Below the pieces are notes generated by a model that did no database searches, was not told where the DNA came from, and saw only the letters and a list, made by a program, of their open reading frames with translations. A DNA stretch of 64,000 bases from contig MNCI01033474.1 in NCBI GenBank assembly GCA_015680685.1, positions 1,487,424 to 1,551,423 of the forward strand, read 5' to 3'. The DNA is from Gnetum montanum (Eukaryota > Streptophyta > Gnetopsida > Gnetales > Gnetaceae). The stretch's first letter is position 1, and every line of letters begins with the position of its first letter. The position numbers were made by a program, and so were the translations under genes. Below, in pieces: positions 22,767 to 33,044 of this stretch.

Positions 22767-24677
22767 ATGTCTTCTTCTAACAAAAGCAACTCACCACCTA
22801 GGGATAATACAAAAAATAGTTGGCAATCAAAAACACATAACCAAACTATGCCAAGTCCTAAACAATATCGGATAGTTTATACTCATCCCAATGAGTATAT
22901 TCCATACTTTACCTTTATCCTCCATCAAGATGAACAACTGCAATGGAGAGATTTGCAAGGTAACATTGTGTTACCCCAAGATTGATCAGTTCCTAACATG
23001 CTCCTCCATGCTTTGGCACAGATTGGCATGACTCAGCTCTATGCTGAATATGTTATAGCAAATTTTGACACAAGGGATTATCATCCCATAGAAGCACAAC
23101 GTATCAGGGACTCAAGGTAGGAGAGCCAACATACATTGTTGAAGGGCAAAGGTCCACATGTCCTTAGCGAAATAGGAGATGATGAACCCATTATAACGGG
23201 TTCTCTAACAAATGATGTTCCTCCTCCTAATGATAGTGAGGAGGTTGGGTATCAGAACCTACGATCAACGATACATAACACTGGTTCTGATCCCTGTGAA
23301 TGCCAACTGTTCACAGAGGGAACAACAGCTCATGATAAGGAAGGGCACTTAGATTATCATCACGATCGAGGCCTTAGCAGCGCAAGAGAAGGTAAGAAGC
23401 ATCGTGATGGTGATGGTTCCCCTTCTTCTTCTCCTTCATCTCATCACTCACCCTCTCCTTCCACATTTTGGCGTAGCCACCATGAACATAATGGTTAGGA
23501 TAGAGGTAGGAAAGATGAGAGACCTTGAAAGGAAAGTTGAGAGAGAGGATAAGGGCATGAACGAAGGGAAATTAGGGAACAACGAATACATCACAGGCAT
23601 CATGAAAGAGATGATCATGATGAGCCCCTACTTGCAACTTGAAGTATGCTCGACATAACAGAGGCAGTTAGGATTCCAACAAGGCATCAAAAGGATAGTC
23701 GGATCAAATGCTTAGACATGAACAATATCTCATGCTTTGAAGGGGGATACAAGTCAAATCTGCAACATCATTTACAGGCATTTCATGATGCCTGTGCCTT
23801 GTAGAACATAGAAAATGAGTGAAAAAAACTTAAGTTGTTTCCTAGGACACTCATCAAAGAAGCAGAGAGTTGGTACTAGTCCTTAGAACCAGAAACCATC
23901 AGGAGGTGGAGTACAATGCTAGAACTCTTCAACGATAAGTATCAAACATACTCCAGAGTGTCTAATTTGTGTAAGCAGATCAAAGGCTAGAAACAAGGTA
24001 ATCATGAACCCTTGGATGCTGCCATGGCCCGCTACTACACATTGTTACATTGTTGCCTGGGTCATGGGTATGCTCAACAGGATCAACATCGCCACATCGT
24101 GGATGGGCTAAGGCATGAAACTAGGAGAACCCTTGGGACTTATGCCCAAGGAGGACTATCAGAACTTAGAGCCCATGAAGTACATCACTTGTTGGAATAA
24201 GTAGCAAAAGAAGAAGGTGTGCTACGAAAAAGGGAAAGTGTAGAAGAATACAACCATGATCCCTCCCTTTGGAAGAAGGGAGTAAGATTTTGTGATAAGA
24301 AGGATGAGTCACCACTCGAAGAGTTGGTGAACCGAAAAACCTTGCCGATTCAAAAAATAACAATCGAAGTATCAACTAAGGTAGATCAACTGTGGGAGTC
24401 CTTAGACTCCAGACTTGAAATAATCTTGAAAATCGTAGAAGATTCTAAGGAGGAACAAATTAGTGACAAAGGTAAGACAAAGTGGAGAAATTCAGGCCCT
24501 GCACATAACAAGGGTAAGGGAAAAATTACTATCTCCGATGAAGTTGTGGATTCAGACATAGACGATGACGGTGGATGTGAGATCTGCCAATATGACCATC
24601 CTAAGGGATGTTGTCCAATTATCTCACATCTACAGGAGTCTAGGGTGTATGCACTTAATGCAAAACTTAACCAATGA
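22767..24677 (+). pseudogene. Element C gag
   Basis: ATG 22767 opens MSSSNKSNSPPRDNTKNSW, the same start as the gag of G (MSSSHRVKN). THPNEYIPYFTFILHQDEQL follows, then a Ser/His-rich basic linker (about 23380-23500). The gag core includes NISCFEGGYKSN, RTLIKEAESWYQS-like sequence and MLELFNDKYQTYSRVSNLC, with a YYTLLHCCLGHGYAQQDQ helix region. The C-terminus has a zinc-knuckle-like CEICQYDHPKGCC (24577-24615), with C-x2-C-x3-H-x3-C spacing one residue shorter than the usual knuckle. The reading is broken by a few TAG/TGA stops and frameshifts, with long open runs at 22767-22985, 23136-23498 and 24219-24677. It is the best-preserved gag in the window. Confidence 0.85.
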
Positions 24678-26098
24678 CAAACACCCCAAAGGTTACCTTA
24701 TTCTCAAGGTAACCCAAGGTAGTTCTACCAACCACTAATGTACTATCCCAGTGGAACTGCACAACAACCCATCAGACAACATCAATAGTGGTAATACCCA
24801 CAGTCATGGGGGATGCCACCGCCAACACAACAGTACCCTTACCGGCAACCTGATCATTATGGTTATTATGTGTAGTAGTTGGTTTCTCCAAGTGACTTTA
24901 TGGGTCACACAACTTCCCAACTACCAAGTTCGGAAGCACTTTAGGAGGACTCCTTGTCCTTCAGGAGAGATTCAACATTCATCCCATCCTCCAACTCCAT
25001 CCATACCTCTTCCACTTGTAGTTCCCATACAACTTGCTCCAACAATGCAAGGGGAACTCCCTACTCAACCGTAGCAACGTAATGCTGCGAGAGCTGTAAA
25101 TATTCAACCTGCTGCTAGTTTTGACAACGGTAAAAAGAGAAGACCTTTCTTCAGAACCATAACCCTAGAAAAGCTCTCACAAAAACAAGTAGTTAAGCAC
25201 ATGTACACTCCTCCACCATCTAACACTTCAGAGCACCCTTTAGTCCAACAACAGAGCTGTACGCATATGGTTATGTTAACGCATACCGTAACCGACTGGA
25301 TCAAGGTAGGCCACCTTCCTGGGAAACTATTTGACCCTGGGAGTCCCCTAATTTATTTACAAATCATCAAGAACAAACCTCATAAGGCTCTTCTTGACTC
25401 AGGTTCTGGAGTCAATTTAATATCACAAGAAATGTATCAAGCCTAGAACCTGCCCCAACTTAATAAGAGCAACATCCAACTAGAGCTGGCTGACCAATCC
25501 ATCACCATTCCCTTGGGATCAGTGGATGACATCATTACCACCGTGTGTAGGTGGTCATACCCAGCTGACTTCCTAGTGATTGAAATCAACAACAATGAAG
25601 GGGGCTTCCCAATTATAATGGGAAGGCCATGGCTAAGTACAGTAGATGCGTACCTAGGCATCCACGATCTTCCCTTGCAGATATCTAAGATAAACATTTA
25701 TGGAAAGATCGAGAAGAAGAAAGTTCTGTGCATCACATACAGTGACTCAGAGGGTGATGACATGGAAGAATGTTCAACATTTCTTCCATGTGATCGGTGT
25801 GCCGAAGAAATAAAAATTCAAAGGTGCCTGTATGTAGTAACCACACTAGTAGTAGACACCCTGTGGTTGACAGCTACTAGAAAGAGCAACCTAATATGCA
25901 TGGAACGAATTGAGGAAACAACTCATGTTAACAACAAAGGAATAGACACATTGGAATATGAGCATCGCCAACTTCCACCTCTTAATCTAAGAACATCAGT
26001 GGGGAGGATTTGGGCACTTTTACGGAATTCAAATAGACGTTCATTATTTTGGATCTCTCCCTTGCAATTCAGTCATGGGGGAGATGGCCACCTATGCT
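24678..26098 (+). pseudogene. Element C Pro/Gln-rich linker and aspartic protease
   Basis: About 24690-25090 encodes a Pro/Gln/Tyr-rich linker (MPPPTQQYPYRQPDHYGYY in one frame). The protease follows: LIYLQIIKNKPHKALLDSGS with the catalytic Asp-Ser-Gly, GVNLISQEMYQA, one TAG, then DFLVIEINNNEGGFPIIMGR ending PWLSTVDAYLGIHDLPLQIS. The catalytic segment and the Ile-Met-Gly-Arg helix are both present. The frame then runs open from 25513 to 26098 into sequence that in A lies after integrase, ending in HGGDGHLC. Retroviral-type proteases cut the gag-pol polyprotein. Confidence 0.82.
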
Positions 26099-28026
26099 AA
26101 TCATTAGAGGCCCTTAGTTCTTTTTAGTTTTTGTTTTACACATTTTTGTTTAACACATTTTTGTTTTACAATTTTTGTTTTACACATTTTTTTCTTACAC
26201 ATTTTTTTCTTGCACATTTTTGTTTTACAAATTTCTTTATCTTTTCTTATTTTTGTTTTACAACATCGTTATACTTTTCCATTTTTTGTGTGTGTTTTTG
26301 TGTGTTATCCACTCTATAAGTTTGTCACCCAATAAGTGTTCTCTATGATGGTATGAACTATTTTTTATTGATTGCTAATGTTTGGTTTTTACCTTAAAGT
26401 TATGATGTTGATACTAAGGTATGTTCTTTTGATATGGCAGGCAATGAGTCCACTTCATCCATCCATCCACAAAGTCTATGGTCTCTCTTGGTTTGGAAAT
26501 GTATAGTCCCTTTCTAATAAGAACTTTAATGAATCAATGACTAGGAACTTCTCAAACTAAGGAAGGACTCAAGGTTTGAAAATGGTGTGACTTCAAGGGA
26601 ACTTGATGCATTTGTGTTGGCTATTCTCTTGGGTGCTTGGATGTTTTCTTCTTGAATTTTCTCACCGTTTCGATGTTACCCAATTATCGAAAGCTGAGCC
26701 AATAAAAATAAGAAGTCTTTGCCTGGTGTGGTTCTCATGCATAAAAACACACAAAAAAAAAACAAAAAAAAAAGAAAAGAAAAAGTGAGAATTCAAAGAA
26801 CATCCCTTAGACAAAAATAAATGTGAGCTACAAGCACTGGTTATGGAACTAAAAATGTTCCCTCTAACTAAGGCCCTTCTCGCTTCCCATTCTCTCCTTT
26901 GTTTCATCAGAATGGTAGTGGCTCTTAGAGGGGGCATTCTTGTTATTCAAGTGGATGGTTTGGCCAAGTGCATTGATGTGAAGTCACTGGATGTGGTTGG
27001 TTTGAGGCCGGAGTTGGAATGAGATTTTCCAAGTCACATTAACTATGAAACACACAAGGGGCTGTACACCACCTTGTTCTTGGGATTCCATTCCATTCTC
27101 TTGTTTCAACCTTTCTCTCCATTATTCACCTCATTGCTAGTTGTATCCTTAGTGTATATTTTGGTAGATGCATTGTTTTCTTTTTGGTAAACTCTTACGG
27201 TTAAGACTTTAACTCTTGTTCGAAAGAACATTTCCAGAGCCTACAGACTCTTTGAATGTGGGTTTGTCAGAGCATTAAGGGCATGAGCCTACTTTGGGGA
27301 GGACCCACTAACATTCCTATTTGGTGCATCAGTTAAATTATTTCCCTTAACATTTTTCAATTAATTTTTTTGTTCATTTCCATTTTGACATCCACTTGAT
27401 CGACGTTACCATTTGTCTCTTTTTCTCCATCTTTCTTATTCCTTTTCTTTTTCCATTCTCTCGCTACTGGAGGTCCGCAATTAGTCATGGGGGTATAGGG
27501 CCCAATTTTTTTGATTTTCTCCTAACCCCTACACCTTTGGTAGTCACCATTAATATATCTCCAGATCCGTAATAAGCCATACCACAACCCAACCAATGGA
27601 CTTACACTTAAGCAAGGTATCAATTACATGAAAATTCATCTTCCCTTGCTAATAAAAGACTATGTTGTCTTTGCAGATGGTGATCATAAAACAATGGATC
27701 GGATCTGGAAGGACCACTTGGAATGGAGCGGTGCTAAAGTAGCTTTTCAAGGAATGAGATCGATAATGCACTTACAGATGGACAATGAAAGACGCAATCT
27801 TGGAGTTGGCTGTAGCAAGACTTCTTCTCTCTTCTCTTTTCTCTCAGCTACCAAATGAGGCCTAATGTCAATGTAATAAGGTGTTCACTCTTGTTATCAT
27901 GAATATCAGATTATTGAGTCTTGTAATGATGATCCATTCACATGTCATCCCATTAGTTTCATTTGAGTTAATAATCCCATACCTTCTCGATATTATTGTA
28001 AGGAACTCGAGGATGAGTTTTCATTT
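26099..28026 (+). other. Element C spacer before the 3' LTR
   Basis: This is the same spacer as in A at 11090-12300. It has T-rich repeats of TTTTTGTTTTACACA (26131-26260), the block around TTCATCCATCCATCCACAAA, and CCCTCTAACTAAGGCCCTTC near 26861. The third ORF of A is missing. One short open stretch at 27628-27858 has no recognisable family. Confidence 0.6.
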
Positions 28027-28039
28027 AGTCATGGGGGTA

Positions 28040-28763
28040 TGATGGGACACGATAGCGCATGGGCTGTGATATCGCGTACGTGATATTTTGATCATCACGA
28101 TATCACATCCCTCATGATATCTCGTAGATTGATCACTTCAGAGATAGAATATTTTCCATGTGCCCACAATAGGAGTCCCAAAGTAAACAGATCTTTATTC
28201 GAGCAAACATTGTACATGAACACAAGTTTGTGTATGGTAATAAAGACGAGCTTTCCGGATAAACCTTGCAGCACATGGAATAGGATTTTATTATTGTTAT
28301 TTATTACTTGTTATTTATTGTTTTCCTTCTCAACCCTTTTCTCCTAGTTAAGTGCCTCAGTACGACCACTTCAAGCACGTGCATTACATGTAGTGATCCT
28401 AGCAACGATTAGCATTTGGTAGCCACAGTTGCATCGGTTCAGGGTGTGTACGGTAAGTGGGAATGGATGCTGATGCTAGGTTAATTCAGACTTAGTTCAT
28501 TAGTTAGAGTTAGTAATTAGTTTCTCAACCCTTTACCTCATTAGCATAGGAGACATAAAACATAAAAACTATAAAAATCATATACCTCAGACTTACTTAA
28601 CCATACACCGTGACAACTACAAGTAAGTTTGAGAAGACAACGAATGATTAACCCTAAGTGTTCCATGGGGCGTGTAGGCACTTAGTCTATGGAGTTCAAC
28701 CGAATCATGCATGCTACGCTCGTATTCGTATGGTTGAGTGTAGTAGTATCTCACCACTCATCA
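28040..28763 (+). repeat. Element C 3' LTR, promoter region deleted
   Basis: It begins TGATGGGACACGATAGCG after the polypurine tract AGTCATGGGGGTA (28027-28039) and ends CACCACTCATCA. Compared with the 5' LTR it lacks about 136 bp after CTCATGATATC, which removes one palindrome and the TATA box. Confidence 0.88.
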
Positions 28764-28768
28764 CTAGC

Positions 28769-28995
28769 AGACCGATGTGCTAGTTTAATGTTGTAGCGGA
28801 TGGGGGATGACCAATTTAGGGTTGTAGCGGATCATGTTGTGGGTTCCAATTTTGTGTCATGGCCCAAAGACATGCTGTGCCAATTTATAGTCATAGCAGA
28901 CTATCTGTGCTAGTTTATAGTCATAGCAGGCTATCTATGCCAGTTTATAGTCATAGCGGATTGTCTATGCCAGTTTTATGTCATAGTGAATGAGT
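28769..28995. repeat. Short tandem repeats of Element B, part 2
   Basis: This continues the array cut by Element C. Units are of the form TGCCAGTTTATAGTCATAGC plus GGATTGTC, each about 36-40 bp, in four or more copies. Confidence 0.8.
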
Positions 28996-28999
28996 TGCT

Positions 29000-30127
29000 T
29001 ATCTTGTTTTATGTTCATCACAATATTGCATGTTAGGCGTAGTAGGGATTCAAGTACAAATGATTGACAAGATTTGGAAACTCATTGCCATCTAAGTCAA
29101 CTAGTTTGAATGCCCCATTCTCATATGCTTTTGTGATAAAAAAGGGCCCTTCCCAGTTGGTTGAGAATTTATTCACTAGCTCATGAATAGCCTTGAGGAC
29201 TAGATCCCCCTTTTTGATTGAATGTTGGTGTAGATTGCAATGATGTTTCTATCATTGCTTGTCCTAATACCACTCGATGCGATTAAGCATTTGGATGCGC
29301 TCTTCCTCTGAAGAGTCAAGATTGACGATTCTTGACTTGTTGTTTTGAGTCTCATCCATAAAGTTCGAGAAGATCATTCATAGTAATGGGACTTGAAATT
29401 CAAGAGGTAACATTGCTTCAGATCCATACACAAGACTATATGGAGTCTTACCTATAGCTATCCTACATGTCGTGCGATAAGCCCAAAGTACGTAGAGGAG
29501 CTACTTGTGCCATCGTTGTTTGCTACTACTGAGCATATTTTTCAAAAGATTGAAAATGGCTTTATTAGTGGCTTCTACTTGGCCATTCACTTAGGGATAA
29601 TATGGTGAGGAGAAAGAATGTTTGATACCAAGGTTTTCGCAAAAGGCTTTAGTTTCTGCGCTATTGAATTGGGGCCCGTTGTCTGTAACAATAGTCATGG
29701 AAAAGCCAAATTGCGTCACTATATTGTCCATAATGAACTTGCAAATTTGTTGGGACGTGGTCTTTCTTAAAGGAATAGCTTCTACCCATTTTGTAAAGTA
29801 CTCAGTTGCAGTAATAATGAAACTCTCCCCTACAGAAGACTTAGGTGTAATGGGTCCTATGATGTTTAGTCCCCAACGTTGAAAGGGCCATGTGATTTGT
29901 GTGGTATGTAGTTTGGTAGGTGACACATGTATGAGGTTCCCATGACGTTGACATACATCACATGTCCTTACCTTAGTGATGTAATTGTGTTCCATGTAAG
30001 GCCAGTAGTAGCCTAGATGCCTAATTTTTGCTACCATAGCTTTGGAAGCCATGTGTCCTCCACACAGTCCCTCATGGACTTCATCAACAATTTTTTGTGC
30101 TTCACCCCCGCTAATGCAAGCTTGCAA
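29000..30127 (-). pseudogene. Element B integrase
   Basis: The minus strand is open from 30127 to 29591. The zinc finger HHCC is visible in EGLCGGHMASKAMVAKIRHL and VRTCDVCQRHG. The catalytic core reads WGLNIIGPITPKSSVGES, with Asn where the first catalytic Asp is expected. TIVTDNGPQFNSAE has the second Asp and NGQVEATNKAI, past a stop, has the Glu. Downstream are [20 protein letters not shown] and the C-terminal KFSTNWEGPFFITKAYENGA to about 29040. Element F shares the Asn substitution. Confidence 0.85.
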
Positions 30128-30187
30128 TATCTCATCATAAGAGCATTTGCATAAAGTGCCATCTCCTACGAGGACATATTGTTGTGC

Positions 30188-30780
30188 TCATTTTTGTACT
30201 ACATCCCTTTGAGCAGGTGTTAGGTTGCATGGGGATTCACCATGTTGGAGGTATGTTTTAATGTTATCATACCATTCTTGAGTGTGAGTTGTGCTTACAT
30301 ACATGATGTATGCTATGTGAACGATAGGATTGTTGCATCTCACTATCGAAGTAGGCAAGGTAACAAGCATATGTGGTGGCATGCTAAGTGCTAACGTGGC
30401 TAGCACATTTGCTATAGTATTTTCATTGCAGGGTATGTATTGGAAGTCTAGGATCATGAGCTGCCTTAGTAAGTGTTTGGCCAAATCACAATAAGGCTGT
30501 AAATGTTGTGCTTTGTAAGCATAGACCTATGTAACTTGGTTAATGACTAGTTGTAAATCATCTCAAATTGCTAAGTTTTGAATTCTTGACTCCCAAGCTG
30601 ATAGAATGCCCCTAAGGAGACCCTTATATTCTGCTACATTATTTATGCAAAGAAACATGAAGTGATATGCGAAAGGTTCAATTTCTCCAGAGGGAAATGT
30701 GAGAATAGCAGTAGCACTGCCACCTTGTGTAGTTGAGGCACCATCAAAATGTAGAATAGCTTCAAAATTTGCAGGTACTG
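30188..30780 (-). pseudogene. Element B archaeal-type RNase H (aRNH)
   Basis: Minus-strand translation gives EAILHFDGASTTQGGSATAI, then CINNVAEYKGLLRGI, LQLVINQVT and LRQLMILDFQYIPCNENTIA. This is the second, RNase HI-like domain that marks the Tat lineage: FDGAS carries the first Asp, AEYKGL the Glu. The GDS motif reads stop-DDL, and the last motif reads NTIANVLATLA where Asp is usual. It follows RT and the ordinary RNase H and precedes integrase. It is thought to assist RNA removal during reverse transcription; this is family knowledge, untested for this element. Confidence 0.8.
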
Positions 30781-30959
30781 GGCTTACACTACTAATGTTC
30801 TCATCTAGAAATTTAGGTTCTATTATTTCTTGGTCATCGATGGGTGAAGCCGTAAGTTGTGTGGCTATCGCTTGACCTTTTGTGGAAGACTATGCTACAC
30901 AGTGTAGGTCAAATTCTACAGTTATGGCTTTCCATCGGGCTATCCTACTATTTTTGTAT

Positions 30960-32490
30960 ATATTGGTCGTAATAGCTCGAAGTATGTTATTTTTGCAGAT
31001 AATGTTTACTTAGCTACAAAATAAATAATGCCTCCATTTTTTAAGCACGAATACTAAGGCAAGACAATTTTTTTCTACTTCATTGTATTTTGCTTCATAA
31101 GCTATCAATGCATGACTCAAGTAGTAGACACGGATTTCAAAACCATTATCCCTCTTTTGGCAAAGCAAAGCAGCAATAGATGTATTCATAGTGGCAAGAT
31201 AAATGTAAAAAGGCTTATGTCTCTGTGGAGGGTAAACACCAGGGAGATGAATAAGGTCTTTCTTTAAGTTATCAAAAGCTTCTTGGCATTGGTTTGTCCA
31301 TTCAAAATTAACTCCCTTTTTAAGCAGGTGTTACATTGGATGAAATTTATCTGTTAACCTTGTGATAAACCTTCGTATGAATTGTACCCTGCCTTGCAAC
31401 CCATGCAATTCCTTAAGGTTTGTAGGTGGTGCCAAGTTAACAATAGCTTTAACTTTATCAGGATCTACACGTATCCCTATTTCTGATACTAAACCCTAAC
31501 ATGCATCCAGTTTGGAACCCGAAGACACATTTTTTAGGATTAAGGCAGAGGTCATGTCTGCAACAATGTTAAAGGACTAAGTTTAGGTCGTTTTCATGAT
31601 CAAGAGTTTTCTTACATTTAATGGCTATATCATCCACATAATCATTTAGCTTTTCCAAAAGATAGTCACTAAAAATGTAAGTCATTGCCCGTTGATATGT
31701 TGCTTTGGCATTTTTTAGCCCGAAGGGCATCATCATGTAATAGAAGGTTCCCCAAGGGGTCATAAAGGTAATGGCTAGTTGATGTTTTGGATTTATGCAT
31801 ATTTGATTGTAGCTTGAGAATCCATCCATAAAGGATAGTAAGGCATGACCTACCGTAGTATCAACAAGTTGGTCAATACTAGGCAATGGGAAATCGTTCT
31901 TAATTGTCACCTTATTCAAATCCCGGAAGTCTATAAAAATTCATATAACCCTATTTATCTTTGAAATGACTATGATGTTTGATACCCAATCCAAATAATC
32001 AACCACCTGGATGAACCCACCTTGATAAAGTTTGGTGATTTTGTCATGTATAGTTAGGGTAATTTTTGGTTTAACCTTGCAAGATTTCTATTTAACCACC
32101 TTGACACGTGAATCTAGGATGATATTGTGTTGTATAAGCCTAGCATATCTTCATACGACCATGCAAACACTTTGGAATTATCATTAAGGACTTTAGAGAT
32201 ATTTTGTTGATCCTATGGCTCTAGTAGAGAGCTGACCTTTAACGTTCTTGCCTCACCTCTAGGTGTAGTCATGGGGATTTTGATAAGGGGGTCCTCAATT
32301 ACATCACTAGCCTCTAAATCTAAGGTTTGGACTAGATGTTTGGGCTAGTCTGGGGATGTTTCTAAGGATGCTATGTTGGTGTCACAAGGGGATGGTTCAA
32401 AGTCTACTAGCTCTACGCTCAAGTGTCTCAGAACTCTACCATGAGGTCCTATCAGGATTAAGGGCAAATGGAGATCATCATGCGTAGCCA
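30960..32490 (-). pseudogene. Element B reverse transcriptase and N-terminal pol segment
   Basis: The N-terminal segment starts near ATG 32490 (MATHDDLHLPLILIGPHGRV) and has the LEASDVIEDPLIKIP block that F also carries. RT follows: KITKLYQGGFIQVVDYLDWV, FRDLNKVTIKNDFPLPSIDQ, LLSFMDGFSSYNQI, MMPFGLKNAKATYQRAM and the active site YVDD (31629-31640). The thumb/connection and ordinary RNase H are visible in broken form to about 30960. The longest open run is 31919-31569. It starts a separate reading block about 5.7 kb from protease, which recalls Ogre elements where an intron separates the two. Confidence 0.85.
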
Positions 32491-32595
32491 TTTTCAAAGC
32501 ACTCCTACAAAAAGTAGGTAAAAATAATAGAAGTCAAGTGATACTTGCTTAATATAGCAACATAACATGAAATATGTGCAAGGTAATTATGCAAT

Positions 32596-32760
32596 GTTAC
32601 ACGATTGTCAGTTTAAGGTCTTAGCAGACCGCAACCATGCAAAATTATATGTCAAAGTTTCCAGTTTAAGGTCTTAGTGGACCATCACTTTGAAAAATTA
32701 TAAATGGAACTCCAAATTTGCCAGTTTAAGGTCATAGTGGACTACCATTGAGCTTAAAAT
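32596..32760. repeat. Short tandem repeats of Element B, second cluster
   Basis: Three copies of CAGTTTAAGGTCTTAGCAGA CC (with C/T and G/A variants) lie about 50-60 bp apart between the RT block and the opposite-strand gene. Confidence 0.8.
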
Positions 32761-32773
32761 TTGCTATGCTATA

Positions 32774-32950
32774 GGGAACATGGAATGTCCCCCATTACAC
32801 ATGGGACATGGGGTGTCCCACGTCACACACTGGACATGGGGTGTCTCGCGTTACATGGAGGATGCAGGACATGGGATGTCTTGCGTTATGTGTAGGATGC
32901 CGGACATGCTGAAAAAGTAATGTCCTATAACCCTAAAGGCTATAAGTAGG
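32774..32950 (+). promoter_or_regulatory. Inverted-repeat array and TATA box upstream of the opposite-strand gene
   Basis: Four to five copies of a GGGACATGGGGTGTCCC-like inverted repeat begin near 32774, 32803, 32832, 32868 and 32902, each followed by a variant of CGCGTTACAC. About 30 bp further is CTATAAGTAGG (32940-32950). The first ATG of the gene is at 33045, about 95 bp downstream. The layout is that of a Pol II promoter reading rightward, opposite to Element B. Confidence 0.6.
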
Positions 32951-33044
32951 GGTTTACCCATGGTAAAGTCATCATTTTCACCATCAGAGCTAGCAGCCCA
33001 TAGCGTAGCGCGGTTCAGAGAGATAGTGTAGCAGTTGTAGTAGA

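Larger units (their letters stand above)
21956..28763 (+). mobile_element. Element C: Athila-like element lacking RT, RNase H and integrase
   Basis: The target duplication CTAGC is present at 21951-21955 and 28764-28768. Removing the element restores the tandem repeat of Element B (...GGTCCTAGC joined to AGACCGATG...). The LTRs are 21956-22727 (truncated by an N) and 28040-28763. Inside are gag and protease, then a direct jump near 26030-26060 to the post-pol spacer also found in Element A. It would have needed enzymes from a relative to move, unless the deletion came after insertion. Confidence 0.9.

Noticed and set aside
25443-25697. Open frame on the minus strand overlapping protease of Element C
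   Set aside because: Shadow of the protease coding strand. The plus frame carries the DSG and IMGR motifs.
26131-26319. Phenylalanine-rich open frame as a small membrane protein
   Set aside because: It is produced by the TTTTTGTTTTACACA repeat in a spacer shared with Element A, without coding signs.
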